Below the pieces are notes generated by a model, which saw only the letters and a program-made list of their open reading frames with translations, did not search any database and had not been told where the DNA came from. Made by a program: the position numbers and the translations under genes. From Vibrio casei (GTDB lineage Bacteria; Pseudomonadota; Gammaproteobacteria; Enterobacterales; Vibrionaceae): a stretch of 64,000 nucleotides of DNA. Numbering within the stretch: position 1 is the stretch's first letter; the number at the start of each line of letters is the position of its first letter. Where the stretch lies: NCBI RefSeq assembly GCF_002218025.2, contig NZ_AP018680.1, forward strand, positions 806,001-870,000, given 5' to 3'. This document shows, piece after piece, positions 21,047-30,953 of this stretch.

Positions 21047-21571
21047 ATGCTTACTTCAAACTCTCACCTTACTCATTCTTATGTCGCTATTGGTTTAACC
21101 AATCCTAAAAGCCCTTCAAATGTAGGGGCAGTTATGCGCGCAGCTGGGTGTTATCGTGTGGATGCGGTTCGGTATACGGGAGTGCGTTATGAAAAAGCGG
21201 TAAAGTTTCATACGGACACTAAAAGTGCTGCTCGTCATATACCGCTAGATGGTGTGGATGAAATGCTCTCTGGTTTAGATGCTGATACTAAAATTGTGTG
21301 TGTGGAGTTGGCAGAGGGCGCGACACCATTACCTGCTTTTGTTCATCCTGAAAAAGCGATTTACGTATTTGGCCCAGAAGATGGCAGTATCGACCAAGCG
21401 GTGATATCAAAAGCGGATTCGGTTGTTTATGTTCCAACGGTTGGGTGCATGAATTTAGCCGCTACGGTTAACGTATTGCTGTATGACCGCTTAGCTAAAT
21501 CATCTAATGTTGAACAAGGCGATGATCTTATTCGTCAAAGTCGAGACAACCGTAATCATTTGATTGTTTAG
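21047..21571 (+). CDS. SpoU/TrmH-family RNA methyltransferase
   Basis: A 174-aa SPOUT methylase. Motif 1 is NPKSPSNVGAVMRAAGCY, motif 2 AIYVFGPEDGSI, motif 3 VYVPTVGCMNLAATVNVLLYDRLA, which together form the knot that binds SAM. Such proteins 2'-O-methylate tRNA or rRNA; the target is not clear. I start at ATG 21047 because the upstream frame (to 20981) runs through a hairpin terminator and is not conserved. Confidence 0.88.
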   Translation: MLTSNSHLTHSYVAIGLTNPKSPSNVGAVMRAAGCYRVDAVRYTGVRYEKAVKFHTDTKSAARHIPLDGVDEMLSGLDADTKIVCVELAEGATPLPAFVHPEKAIYVFGPEDGSIDQAVISKADSVVYVPTVGCMNLAATVNVLLYDRLAKSSNVEQGDDLIRQSRDNRNHLIV

Positions 21572-21653
21572 GAAAAAATAGCCTATTCCAGAGTGTTTAG
21601 ATACTAGATTATTTAGAACCTAGACAGCATTGAGAATCAAGATCGCCTAGATC

Positions 21654-22532
21654 TTAGATTCGACAGTGGCTAGATTGGCTTTGAGTGATAAGTTCAATGT
21701 GATAACCGTCTTTTTCCAAGTGTTCAATTAGGCTATTTTCACCAATAAGATGTAGTGTGCCGACAGCGATGACATACTGGCCTTTTGGTGATAAAAACGT
21801 TGGGTCTTGTATCTTATCGCTCCAAATTTGATTGCGGCTATACAGCAAAGATTGGCTGGTGTCCTCGTCCCATCCCCCCAGTGATAGCAATTTCAGTAGC
21901 CCACTTTTATCGCCATCCTGCCAGCGTTGTATCATGCACTGGTAAAACCCTTTTTCTTCGTGCCAACTTTCAAGGGTATCAAGTAATAAGCTTTTTCCAT
22001 CTTCGGGTAAATTTTGCAGCATGTTGAGTTGCTGAGTGATTGTTTCGAACGTGAGTAGTGGTAGCTTAAGAGCTTGGGCTTGATCGGCGAGAACCGAGTC
22101 CACACCAAGATTCGCGTCGTAACCTAAAGTTTGAAATGCTTGGTTTTCAATGCTAATCGCGGTGAGCCATGGCGGGAAGTGTAGCAAGGCGGTTGTGTCG
22201 AGTGTTAATTCTGTGGCGATATCCTCTAATTTTTTTCTTTGTTCTGAAGTGAGTATATTTACAGTTAGAGTAGCATGACTAAAATCGATCTTGGGTGGGG
22301 GGGCGTTGACATCCGCTTCTAATATTAGGCCATCACTTTGCTTCATGAATTGTTCTAATTGGCTTGGTAGGGGATACATACTTTTTTGTCCTAAATGTAT
22401 CGTGCCAATTAACATTAATTGTTGGTTGTCTTTGATGGCTTTCCATACCATGGGTTCAGCGTGGAGAGTGGCGCTAAATAACGTGGTTGGAATGGCGAGG
22501 AAAGAGACAATCAGCTGCACCCAATTTTTCAT
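21654..22532 (-). CDS. TraB/GumN (TIKI-like) family protein, YbaP-like
   Basis: A 292-aa exported protein with a signal peptide ending near HAEP and the two GxxH motifs of the TraB/GumN/TIKI superfamily: LIGTIHLGQ near residue 44 and VGTLHLIGE near residue 262, plus a conserved Glu in LILEADV. Relatives include the Wnt protease TIKI, so a metal-dependent hydrolase is possible. The ATG at 22532 follows AAAAAGG. Confidence 0.88.
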   Translation of the reverse strand: MKNWVQLIVSFLAIPTTLFSATLHAEPMVWKAIKDNQQLMLIGTIHLGQKSMYPLPSQLEQFMKQSDGLILEADVNAPPPKIDFSHATLTVNILTSEQRKKLEDIATELTLDTTALLHFPPWLTAISIENQAFQTLGYDANLGVDSVLADQAQALKLPLLTFETITQQLNMLQNLPEDGKSLLLDTLESWHEEKGFYQCMIQRWQDGDKSGLLKLLSLGGWDEDTSQSLLYSRNQIWSDKIQDPTFLSPKGQYVIAVGTLHLIGENSLIEHLEKDGYHIELITQSQSSHCRI

Positions 22533-22684
22533 GTTAAACCTTTTTATTGAAATAGATGGCATCTGCCGAGAGTGGCGTCACGTTCAATGAATGCCTATCC
22601 TACGAAGAAGAACAAGATAACTCAAGTAAGTGTGCACTTAGCTAGCTTGCTCTTTCGGTTTTTTTATGATGAAAAATAGACGGT

Positions 22685-25468
22685 TTATTTGTGCTTTGGT
22701 TTAAATAACCTTAGGCGGTTAGCATTGCTGACAACAGTAATTGAAGATAATGCCATTGCTGCACCAGCGACGACCGGGCTAAGTAAGAAACCAAATGCTG
22801 GGTATAAAATGCCTGCGGCAATAGGAATGCCTAAGGTGTTATATATAAAGGCACCTAACAAGTTTTGTTTAATGTTCCTTAAGGTAGCTTTGGAGAGTGC
22901 AATGGCATTCACTATGGCAATCGGTGAAGAATTTAATAGTGTCATGCTGGCACTTTCTATCGCGATATCTGAACCACTTCCCATGGCAATACTGACATCG
23001 GCTTGAGCTAATGCTGGTGCATCGTTGATGCCATCACCAACCATCGCGACAATTTTCCCGCCATTTTCTTGTTGAAGCATTTGTATCTTTTCTGCTTTTT
23101 CATGAGGAAGCACTTCAGCAATGACTTGATCAATGCCTAATTGTTTACCAATGACTTCGGCGACCGTTTTATTGTCACCAGATAACATGACGACCTTGAT
23201 ACCAAGTGATTTAAGTGCCGATATAGTCTGTTTTGAATCATCCCGAATAGGATCTGCTACACCAAAAACAGCGCTTAGGGTGCCATTGACAGAAACGGCG
23301 ATAGGGGTATGAGCTTGTTGACTAAGGCTTGATAACGCTTTTTGGCCATCGACCATTTCAACCCCTTTATTTGTTAAGTAGCGAGGACTTCCAATTAATA
23401 TTTCTGATTGATTCCATATGGCATGAACGCCTAAGCCTCGTTCGGCTTTAAAATCAGTAATAGATAATTGGGTATTAATGCTGTCAACTTGAGCTTCAAT
23501 ATATTGGCACACCGCTTGGGCTAAAGGGTGTTCAGATTGCGATTCAATAGTATGGATAGCTGAAAGTAAGGCGATCGTATGGTCATCTATAATACTATGA
23601 TTGGCTTTCCCATTATCAAAGTAAAAGGCTTGCTGAACACTTGGTTTACCTTGGGTGAGAGTGCCTGTTTTATCAAAGACGACGGTTTGAATTTGACTGG
23701 CGGTTTGCAGCACTTCGGCATCTCTGATCAGAATGCCCATTTCTGCGGCTTTACCGACCCCAACGGTGATAGAAAGTGGTGTGGCTAAACCGAGTGCACA
23801 TGGGCAAGCGATAATTAATACGGTTGTGACGACGACCAACATATAACTTATTTGTGGTTCAGGGCCAACAAAATACCAAATCATGGCAGAAAACAAGGCA
23901 ATGGCGATGACGATAGGTACAAAGACGGCAGAAATTTTATCGGCCAATTTAGCTAAAGCGGGTTTGCTACTTTGAGCTTGTCGAACCAATTGAATGATTC
24001 GGGCTAAGCTGGTTTGATCGCCTACCATGGTGGCTTCTATCACTAAGCTGCCATCTTGGTTAACGGTACCTGCAAAGACTTTATGGTCGGCACCTTTCAT
24101 GATGGCGACAGGTTCGCCAGTTAGCATGGATTCATCTACGTAGGACTCACCAGTGATTACCTTGCCATCAATGGGGATTTTATCGCCCGGTTTAACCCGA
24201 ATATGCATACCGGTTTTGATTTGCTTGACGGGCATGTTGTTTTCTTTTCCATCAATTATCACGATGGCGGTTTTAGGTTGAAGGTTAATCAAACTTTGCA
24301 AAGAGTCATTGGTTCTAGCTTTTGCTTTTGCTTCAATGTAATGACCTAGTGAGATTAAACCAATAATCATGGCGCTTGCTTCGTAATACACATGGCGGGC
24401 TTGCATAGGAAACCAATCCGGGAATAGTGTCACCATCATAGAGTAAAGCCAAGCAGAGCCAGTGCCTAAGGCGACGAGACTGTCCATAGTTGCACGTTTG
24501 TGACGCAGAGCTTGCAGCGCATTGGTAAAGAAAGATTTACCTGCGGTGGCAAGTAATATAAAACAAACAATACCAATAATACCCCACGCCCATTGGTCGG
24601 TCCGAGTTAATATCATCATATTGCCGCCGAACACTCCCCACAACATTAAAGGCCCACCGATGATTAATCCTGCTATAGCATTTTGTTTGTTGGTTTTTAA
24701 GGCTCTTTCAAATTGCTGTTGCTGCTGAGCGCGCATCTCATCATCATTTTTAATTAGCTCGGCTTGATAACCTGCTTGCGCAATTGAGTGGATGATCGAT
24801 TGCTCTTGATCCATTCGTGCTTGCCCTGTGATGGTGGGATCGATAATCACCCAAGCGGTTTGTTCGGCTAAGTTGACTTGCGCTTGCTGAACGGCATTGA
24901 TCTTATTAATGGCTTTTTCAACAGAAGACACACAACTCGCGCAGGTCATGCCTGAGATCAAGAACTGCTGATATTGCTGTGTTTCTGTTTCTGTTTCTGT
25001 TGGTGTTAGGTGTGGTTGCGGTGATTCTTCATTTTCTGTGTTGTTTATTTTCTCTTCCACTTTCTTTTGTTGGCTGTCATTAACCGTTACTGGTTTCGCT
25101 TGATAACCAAGATCAGAGATCAATTGAATAATGGTTTGCTCTTCAATATTACCTATTACTTCTAATGATGTTTTATCTACTTGAATGCGCTCAATTGAAT
25201 CTAGTGAGTTTAAAGATTCTTTTACTTTATTGACACAGCGCCCACAGCTTAATCCACTTAAATCGAAGTGCTGTATTTGAAAAATTTGATAACCTAATGG
25301 TGTAATAACGTTAATAAGTTCATCTAAAGAAGCCAAAGTTTTGACTTGAGCATGCGAAGGTGAAATGTCTACTACCGTAGTATTTTCTAGTGATTCAAAT
25401 GCGTTACGTGCTTTCTTGGCACACCCCATGCAGTTGAGTCCGTGCAGTTCTAATTGATAATTGGTCAT
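22685..25468 (-). CDS. copA: Copper-exporting P1B-type ATPase CopA
   Basis: CopA pumps Cu(I) out of the cytoplasm. The 927-aa protein has three N-terminal metal-binding domains with CxxC (GLNCMGC, GLSCGRC, GMTCASC), eight predicted membrane helices, the phosphatase TGES loop, the ion-site CPC in IIACPCALGLATPLS, the phosphorylated Asp in DKTGTLT, and MVGDGINDAPALAQAD. E. coli CopA has two such metal domains. The ATG at 25468 has AAGGAG at ideal spacing; a longer frame to 25510 would start inside the promoter. A MerR-type promoter precedes it. Confidence 0.97.
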   Translation of the reverse strand: MTNYQLELHGLNCMGCAKKARNAFESLENTTVVDISPSHAQVKTLASLDELINVITPLGYQIFQIQHFDLSGLSCGRCVNKVKESLNSLDSIERIQVDKTSLEVIGNIEEQTIIQLISDLGYQAKPVTVNDSQQKKVEEKINNTENEESPQPHLTPTETETETQQYQQFLISGMTCASCVSSVEKAINKINAVQQAQVNLAEQTAWVIIDPTITGQARMDQEQSIIHSIAQAGYQAELIKNDDEMRAQQQQQFERALKTNKQNAIAGLIIGGPLMLWGVFGGNMMILTRTDQWAWGIIGIVCFILLATAGKSFFTNALQALRHKRATMDSLVALGTGSAWLYSMMVTLFPDWFPMQARHVYYEASAMIIGLISLGHYIEAKAKARTNDSLQSLINLQPKTAIVIIDGKENNMPVKQIKTGMHIRVKPGDKIPIDGKVITGESYVDESMLTGEPVAIMKGADHKVFAGTVNQDGSLVIEATMVGDQTSLARIIQLVRQAQSSKPALAKLADKISAVFVPIVIAIALFSAMIWYFVGPEPQISYMLVVVTTVLIIACPCALGLATPLSITVGVGKAAEMGILIRDAEVLQTASQIQTVVFDKTGTLTQGKPSVQQAFYFDNGKANHSIIDDHTIALLSAIHTIESQSEHPLAQAVCQYIEAQVDSINTQLSITDFKAERGLGVHAIWNQSEILIGSPRYLTNKGVEMVDGQKALSSLSQQAHTPIAVSVNGTLSAVFGVADPIRDDSKQTISALKSLGIKVVMLSGDNKTVAEVIGKQLGIDQVIAEVLPHEKAEKIQMLQQENGGKIVAMVGDGINDAPALAQADVSIAMGSGSDIAIESASMTLLNSSPIAIVNAIALSKATLRNIKQNLLGAFIYNTLGIPIAAGILYPAFGFLLSPVVAGAAMALSSITVVSNANRLRLFKPKHK

Positions 25469-25493
25469 ATCGTTCTCCTTACTTGATGCTGGT

Positions 25494-25524
25494 ACTATGA
25501 ACCTTCCCATAACGTCAAGGTCAA
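25494..25524 (-). promoter_or_regulatory. CueR-type copA promoter
   Basis: On the minus strand a -35 TTGACC and a -10 CATAGT are separated by 19 bp, the overlong spacer of MerR-family promoters. The spacer holds the dyad ACCTTGACG...GGGAAGGT typical of CueR sites. No cueR gene lies in the window. Confidence 0.8.
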
Positions 25525-25746
25525 GCCTTTTTCTTTATATTGGTGAGCGGAGGATTTTATATTGATAAGGAAAGAATATTGATAAGTAAAAGGTTTGTCA
25601 TCAAATTAATCTCTGGCTATTTTAGTGCCTAGCATAGGGTGTTAGAATACGCGCAACTTATGCCACTATACTGATGATTAACCAGTAAGTGAGTAAATCT
25701 TTTTTATAAAACCTACTTTATAAAAACAATCGATAAGGTATTTTTC

Positions 25747-27171
25747 ATGACGGTTAAAACACGCTTTGCTCCTAGCCCAACTGGCTATTTACACGTTGGT
25801 GGTGCACGTACAGCTCTTTATTCTTGGTTATACGCAAAAAGCCAAGGCGGTGAATTTGTTTTACGTATTGAAGATACCGATATTGAACGTTCAACCCAAG
25901 AAGCGGTGGATGCAATTTTAGAAGGCATGCAATGGATGGGTTTGGATTGGGATGAAGGTCCTTATTACCAAACTAAGCGTTTTGATCGTTATAACGAAAT
26001 GGTTGATAAGCTATTAACCGAAGACAAAGCCTATAAATGCTACGCATCAAAAGAATTATTGGATGAAATTCGTACAGAGCAAGAAGCGAATAAAGAAATG
26101 GCTCGCTATGATGCCAATCATCCAAAAATTGTTGCAGTAAACCAAGCAGCAAAAGACGGTGAGCCATGCGTAATTCGTTTCCGTAACCCGAAAGAAGGTT
26201 CGGTAGTATTTGAAGACCAAATCCGTGGCCGTATCGAAATTTCAAATAGCCAATTGGATGACTTAATCATTCGTCGTACTGACGGCTCTCCAACTTACAA
26301 CTTCTGTGTCGTAGTTGATGATTGGGATATGGGTATTACTCATGTGGTACGTGGTGAAGATCATATCAACAACACGCCTCGCCAAATCAACATCTATGAA
26401 GCACTAGGCGCGCCAGTTCCGACTTTCGCTCACTGTGCAATGATCTTAGGTGATGACGGTGCCAAGCTTTCAAAACGTCATGGCGCAGTAAGCGTAATGC
26501 AATACCGTGATGAAGGTTACTTGCCGAATGCATTGAATAACTACCTAGTTCGCTTAGGTTGGTCTCATGGCGATCAAGAAATTTTCTCACAAGCCGAAAT
26601 GATTGAATTCTTTAGCTTGGATGGAATCAGCAAATCAGCATCAGCATTCAATACTGATAAATTGTTATGGTTGAACAATCATTATATCAAAACATCAGAG
26701 CCAGAATATGTTGCAAAATACCTAAAGTGGCACTTGGATGCACAAGAAATTAGTTTGGATAATGGCCCTGCTATTACTGAAGTGATCAAATTGGTTGGAG
26801 AGCGTTGCCATACTTTGATTGAGCTTGCGCAGCAGTCTCGTTATTTCTACGAAGATTTCAGTGAATTTGAAGCAGGAGCAGCGAAGAAGCATCTACGTGG
26901 TGTTGCTCGTGAGCCATTAGAATTAGCGCTTAGTAAACTTGAAGCATTAACCGAATGGAACACTGAAAATTTACATGACGTGATTGAAGCCGTTTGTGCT
27001 GAGCTAGAAATAGGTATGGGTAAAATCGGCATGCCATTACGCGTTGCGGTAACGGGTGGCGGTCAATCGCCTTCTGTTGATGCTACGATGCAATTAATTG
27101 GTCAAGAGCGTGTAACTGCTCGTATCAAAATGGCATTAGCGTTTATTGCAGAGCGTGAAGCCAACGCTTAA
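25747..27171 (+). CDS. gltX: Glutamate--tRNA ligase
   Basis: GltX charges tRNA-Glu, also supplying HemA substrate. The 474-aa class I synthetase has the HIGH-type motif [18 protein letters not shown] near residue 7, [14 protein letters not shown] near residue 205, and the KMSKS-type AKLSKRHGA near residue 240, followed by the anticodon-binding domain. The gene is single, with its own terminator. Confidence 0.98.
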   Translation: MTVKTRFAPSPTGYLHVGGARTALYSWLYAKSQGGEFVLRIEDTDIERSTQEAVDAILEGMQWMGLDWDEGPYYQTKRFDRYNEMVDKLLTEDKAYKCYASKELLDEIRTEQEANKEMARYDANHPKIVAVNQAAKDGEPCVIRFRNPKEGSVVFEDQIRGRIEISNSQLDDLIIRRTDGSPTYNFCVVVDDWDMGITHVVRGEDHINNTPRQINIYEALGAPVPTFAHCAMILGDDGAKLSKRHGAVSVMQYRDEGYLPNALNNYLVRLGWSHGDQEIFSQAEMIEFFSLDGISKSASAFNTDKLLWLNNHYIKTSEPEYVAKYLKWHLDAQEISLDNGPAITEVIKLVGERCHTLIELAQQSRYFYEDFSEFEAGAAKKHLRGVAREPLELALSKLEALTEWNTENLHDVIEAVCAELEIGMGKIGMPLRVAVTGGGQSPSVDATMQLIGQERVTARIKMALAFIAEREANA

Positions 27172-27210
27172 TAGGTGCCAATGTTGTAATTCATATTGTG
27201 TGATACTTTT

Positions 27211-27239
27211 AAGCCACTGAGTGTTCAGTGGCTTTTTTT
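27211..27239 (+). terminator. Intrinsic terminator after gltX
   Basis: AAGCCACTGA / TCAGTGGCTT stem followed by a run of T. Confidence 0.85.
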
Positions 27240-27411
27240 ATTCTTTTATATACCTGCCTTTGAATTCTTATTTATTAAACATTTTCATAAATCTCAATCG
27301 TTTATGCGACTTTATTATCAAAGCCATTGGCTTTATATGACATATTCGTCATGCACTGGCATAGTAATACCAATCGTATGATTTAATGAAACTCACAATG
27401 GAAAATAATGG

Positions 27412-27972
27412 ATGGATACCTCGCAACTATTGATCAATGTTTTATTGTTCCTTTTTCTACCATTATGGGGCGTTGCTGGGTTTGTGGACTGGTGCTGCCA
27501 CCGCGCGACTAAAATTGAAGTGACCTCAGGTTTAAAAGAATCGCTGATGCATAGCGTAATGGGTATTCAAGTGGGTATCCCCATCCTTTTTTGCTTATTG
27601 TATCGGGTTAATGTGCTGGTTCTTATCATTTGCATATTTGCTTGGCTTTTGCATGAGTGCATTGCTCACTGGGATGTGGCGTATGCCTCAGGAAAAAGGC
27701 ATATTAGTATTTGGGAAATGCACGCTCACAGTTATTTAGCCACTTTACCCTTATATATGTTGGCATTGATTATGGTTATTAATTGGCCTGTAGCGATTGA
27801 TTTGATTCAGCTTAATTGGCAAGGGCAGATGCAACTTATTCCGATGGAATATCAGCATGGCGGAACATGGTTTTTAACAACTTACCTTAGCTTTATGGCG
27901 ATAATTTGTGTTTTTCCATACCTAGAAGAAAACATTCGTTGTTTACGTAAACAAATGCATCCCAATAGATGA
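27412..27972 (+). CDS. Histidine-motif integral membrane protein (fatty-acid-hydroxylase-like)
   Basis: A 186-aa protein with four predicted membrane segments and clustered histidines: WCCHRATKIE near residue 27, LMHSVMG near 45, LHECIAHWD near 80 and EMHAHSY near 103. The spacing recalls membrane di-iron hydroxylases, but the family is uncharacterised and sometimes carries unrelated automatic names. It precedes the ketosynthase gene by 153 nt with a tandem repeat between, so it may or may not be in the same transcript. Confidence 0.72.
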   Translation: MDTSQLLINVLLFLFLPLWGVAGFVDWCCHRATKIEVTSGLKESLMHSVMGIQVGIPILFCLLYRVNVLVLIICIFAWLLHECIAHWDVAYASGKRHISIWEMHAHSYLATLPLYMLALIMVINWPVAIDLIQLNWQGQMQLIPMEYQHGGTWFLTTYLSFMAIICVFPYLEENIRCLRKQMHPNR

Positions 27973-27988
27973 ACATGCCCAAATGACT

Positions 27989-28060
27989 TAAAGATGCTAA
28001 AGATGCTAAAGATGCTAAAGATGCTAAAGATGCTAAAGATGCTAAAGATGCTAAAGATGC
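27989..28060. repeat. Tandem repeat, eight copies of TAAAGATGC
   Basis: Eight perfect 9-bp units. The flanks (GCCCAAATGACT on the left, CTACTTAGGAATATA on the right) resemble degenerate ends of the MITE-like element at 16784-17050, and the unit matches the inner part of its terminus (CTTCAAGATGC). It lies 66 bp before the ketosynthase gene start. Confidence 0.95.
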
Positions 28061-28125
28061 TAAGTCCATCTTATAATCTACTTAGGAATATAAGGGGTTC
28101 ACAGTCAATATTAAAAGGATAAAAC

Positions 28126-29244
28126 ATGGATGTTTATATTACCTCTTCTGGTTATTACTTACCGGGTAACCCTGTTTCAAATGATCAGATGGAAGAAATA
28201 TTAGGCAAAGTTTTTGGAAAACCAAGTCGCTTAAAAAAACGAATACTCGCCTCTAATGGGATCCAAGCTCGACACTATGCGATAACACGCGATCATAAAA
28301 CCTATATCTCCAACGCTGAAATGGCAGCAGAAGCCATTCAAAACTGCCTCTCTCAAAGTTATTTAGATGCACGTAAAATTCAAATGCTAAGTGCGGCGAC
28401 CAGCCAAGGTGATTTGGTACTTCCTGGTTTTGCTTCAATGGTTCAAGCCGAAACGGGTTTATCGGATATTGAAATACATTCTAGCCATGGGATTTGTTCG
28501 AGCAGTTTGATGGCATTAAAAGTGGCGTATACCCATTTACTGGCTGGTGAACATACCAATGCTGTTGTGGTGGCCAGTGAGTTAGCCTCTCGATTATTCA
28601 AAGCCAGCAGATATGAAGCGGCGAAGACTCAATTGGATTTTAATGCTGAATTTTTACGTTGGATGTTATCCGATGGTGCAGGGGCATTGTTGCTAGAAAC
28701 TAAACCTAGGGGCTTGTGTTTTAAGATAAATTGGATTCGAAGTTTTTCTCATGCTGACGCTTATCCTGTTTGCATGTCTGTTGGGCAAACGGACGGAAAG
28801 CAAGGACAAGATTTTACCAGTTGGCAGGACTACCCAAGCTACGCGCAAGCGGAAGCCGCGGGGGCAATTTTGCTTCGTCAAGATGTTCGCCTACTTGATA
28901 ACATCGTGAAACTTGGTGTCGATGGTTTTTTACGATTGATTGGTGAAGGGCGGATTAAGGTCGATGACATTGATCATCTGCTTTGTCATTACTCATCCGA
29001 TTATTTCCGTAAACCTATCTTTGATATGTTGAAAAAGGCCGGTTGTGAAGTGCCTGAGCATAAGTGGTATACCAATCTTTATGAGCGAGGGAATACGGGC
29101 TGCGCGTCTATTTTTATTATGTTAGATGAATTTCGGCGTACTCAACATTACCAAGTCGGCGACAGTATCCTGTGTATGGTGCCGGAAAGTGGTCGGTTTA
29201 ATAACGCTTATATGAAGCTGACGGTTGTGGAAGAGGAAAGATAA
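28126..29244 (+). CDS. 3-oxoacyl-ACP synthase III family ketosynthase
   Basis: A 372-aa KAS III-like thiolase-fold enzyme. Catalytic residues are visible: Cys124 in SHGICSSSLMALK, His in HLLCHYSSDYF near residue 288 and Asn in YERGNTGCASI near residue 322. Its sequence diverges from housekeeping FabH, and it stands with an oxidase rather than fab genes, so it probably performs one condensation in a special lipid pathway. The stop codon directly abuts the start of the next gene. Confidence 0.85.
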   Translation: MDVYITSSGYYLPGNPVSNDQMEEILGKVFGKPSRLKKRILASNGIQARHYAITRDHKTYISNAEMAAEAIQNCLSQSYLDARKIQMLSAATSQGDLVLPGFASMVQAETGLSDIEIHSSHGICSSSLMALKVAYTHLLAGEHTNAVVVASELASRLFKASRYEAAKTQLDFNAEFLRWMLSDGAGALLLETKPRGLCFKINWIRSFSHADAYPVCMSVGQTDGKQGQDFTSWQDYPSYAQAEAAGAILLRQDVRLLDNIVKLGVDGFLRLIGEGRIKVDDIDHLLCHYSSDYFRKPIFDMLKKAGCEVPEHKWYTNLYERGNTGCASIFIMLDEFRRTQHYQVGDSILCMVPESGRFNNAYMKLTVVEEER

Positions 29245-29922
29245 ATGGATAAGTATGTGATTAGTGAGCAAGGACAGCAATGCTTACAGCAACTGATGAA
29301 AATATGGTTTGATTTTGAAAGGCAAGTGGGGCGAGTTTCGATTATCTCAAGATTAGAAAAAGGGCTGTTTAATGAAGACGATTACCGATGCTTATTGCTT
29401 AATATGCGCCAGCAAGTCATCGAAGGATCTCGTTGGATAAGCCGCACAGCCTCTAGTTTTGATCGAGATTATAGCGATGTACGTTCTGAAATTATTCAAC
29501 ATGCTAAAGATGAGCATCGAGATTACTTAGTGTTAGAGCAAGATTATATCAATGTTGGTGGAAAATTAGAGGATATTCAAAATCACGATCGTAACGCGGG
29601 AACGGAAGCATTACATGCCTTTATGATGTACCGAGCCAGCCAACCCAACCCAATTGATATGATTGGGGCGATGTGGATTATTGAAGGCCTTGGTCATAAA
29701 ATGGCAAATGGGTGGGCAAAGCAAATTCAGTCTTGTTTGCATCGAGATAATGGTACTCAATTTATGCAATACCACGGAGAAAACGACCAAGAGCATTTAG
29801 AAAAACTGTATAAATTAATTGATAGAGTTTGTCAAAATGACGAACAATTAAAGTCTATTACGCGTACAGCAAGAGTGGTTGGCCGCTTATACGCACTTCA
29901 ACTGGAGGAAATCGATGCCTAA
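29245..29922 (+). CDS. Heme-oxygenase-like di-iron oxidase (iron-containing redox enzyme family)
   Basis: A 225-aa all-helical protein with the ligand pattern of heme-oxygenase-like di-iron oxidases: Glu in QQVIEGSRW, the E-x-H block HAKDEHRDY, Glu in WIIEGLGHKM and the His-Asp-His set YHGENDQEH. Known members such as UndA oxidise fatty acids to olefins and others cleave C-N or C-C bonds. The neighbouring ketosynthase suggests an acyl substrate. Product unknown. Confidence 0.82.
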   Translation: MDKYVISEQGQQCLQQLMKIWFDFERQVGRVSIISRLEKGLFNEDDYRCLLLNMRQQVIEGSRWISRTASSFDRDYSDVRSEIIQHAKDEHRDYLVLEQDYINVGGKLEDIQNHDRNAGTEALHAFMMYRASQPNPIDMIGAMWIIEGLGHKMANGWAKQIQSCLHRDNGTQFMQYHGENDQEHLEKLYKLIDRVCQNDEQLKSITRTARVVGRLYALQLEEIDA

Positions 29923-30769
29923 ATCTTACTCTGCAATGATGCGTGCTATTGCTGTCGACAATTCATTGCCTATTGAAAAAGCGGCGGTGGACTTATGGTT
30001 AAAGGACTTAAATAACCCATTGCGTTGGATCGTTCGGCCTGTTTTACAACTTATTTTTGTGATGTTGTTGCATCTTGTTTGGTTGTTTAAGCGGTTACCA
30101 TTACCTGCCTTTAGCGCCCACCAATCATTGCAAAAGCTGATTTGTTGGTTCTGCATCCATTTTGTCAAAAAAGAAGCAAATTTATTGATCCTTAGACATT
30201 ACGCTACTGAATCCAATGTATTAAATTTTTTGATTGAAAATAGCCATCATCGAGAACGTGATACGTTAACCCCTGTTGCTCCTGTTAATTTATACCCTAA
30301 AACAATTAAAGATATGTTGGGCGCCAGTTTTGTGGACCACGATCAGTGCTTGTTTGACACCTTTGCAGATTTAGGGCCGTGGGAAAAACGCCACCATCCC
30401 AAAACTGACATTAAGTGGGAGTATTGGCAGCCGATACAAATGGATGAATTTGAAGTAGAAGAGCGTTGGACTCAATGCTTAGATTTTGAAAGTGCTCATG
30501 CATTATTTATGTGTTTATTTTGTCTTTTATTGACGAAAGAAGAGTATCGAGATGCCATCAATGGCTTTAATTTAGATCAGTCGCTTGCGATACGAATTGG
30601 TCAGATAATAGGAGATCCATCTCTGTCGAATATGGCTTACAACCAATACCCTTTGTATTTTGTAGGTCCATGGAATTTAGGTCAACGGTTCTTAATGCAT
30701 GGTTTTTTTACTGAACATTTATATGCAGAGTTGGAATCTTATAGGACAAGAGGGGAAAAGAGGAAATAA
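29915..30769 (+). CDS. Uncharacterised protein of the ketosynthase-oxidase operon
   Basis: A 284-aa protein I do not assign to a characterised family. It has one or two hydrophobic stretches near residues 35-55, and a His/Glu-rich middle (NSHHRERDTL, LGPWEKRHHPK). Start at ATG 29915 is set by GGAGG and overlaps the previous gene by 8 nt, showing tight coupling. It probably serves the same pathway as the ketosynthase and di-iron oxidase. Confidence 0.7.
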   Translation: MPKSYSAMMRAIAVDNSLPIEKAAVDLWLKDLNNPLRWIVRPVLQLIFVMLLHLVWLFKRLPLPAFSAHQSLQKLICWFCIHFVKKEANLLILRHYATESNVLNFLIENSHHRERDTLTPVAPVNLYPKTIKDMLGASFVDHDQCLFDTFADLGPWEKRHHPKTDIKWEYWQPIQMDEFEVEERWTQCLDFESAHALFMCLFCLLLTKEEYRDAINGFNLDQSLAIRIGQIIGDPSLSNMAYNQYPLYFVGPWNLGQRFLMHGFFTEHLYAELESYRTRGEKRK

Positions 30770-30828
30770 ATACATTTTTTAGAAGGTAACCTGATATTAA
30801 TCAAAGTGAATTGTACTTTATTCCTTAA

Positions 30829-30843
30829 TGGTAACTATTATCA
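30829..30843 (+). promoter_or_regulatory. Candidate Fur box upstream of the TonB2 operon
   Basis: TGGTAACTATTATCA matches the 7-1-7 Fur motif TGATAAT-N-ATTATCA at 12 of 14 positions, 110 bp before the DUF3450 gene. It suggests iron repression of the following TonB operon. A TCAGGTG/CACCTGA hairpin at 30904-30926 lies in the probable leader. Confidence 0.6.
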
Positions 30844-30953
30844 TTAACTTTTAGTTTATCATGATATAGAATGTGTCCTCATTGAAATAAGTTTATCCGC
30901 GGTTCAGGTGAAGAACGCTCACCTGATACATTAGACATTCAAATGGACATCAC

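Noticed and set aside
27989..28060. Possible CRISPR array
   Set aside because: Units are 9 bp, directly abutting, with no spacers; the same holds for the 7-bp units at 42651-42706.
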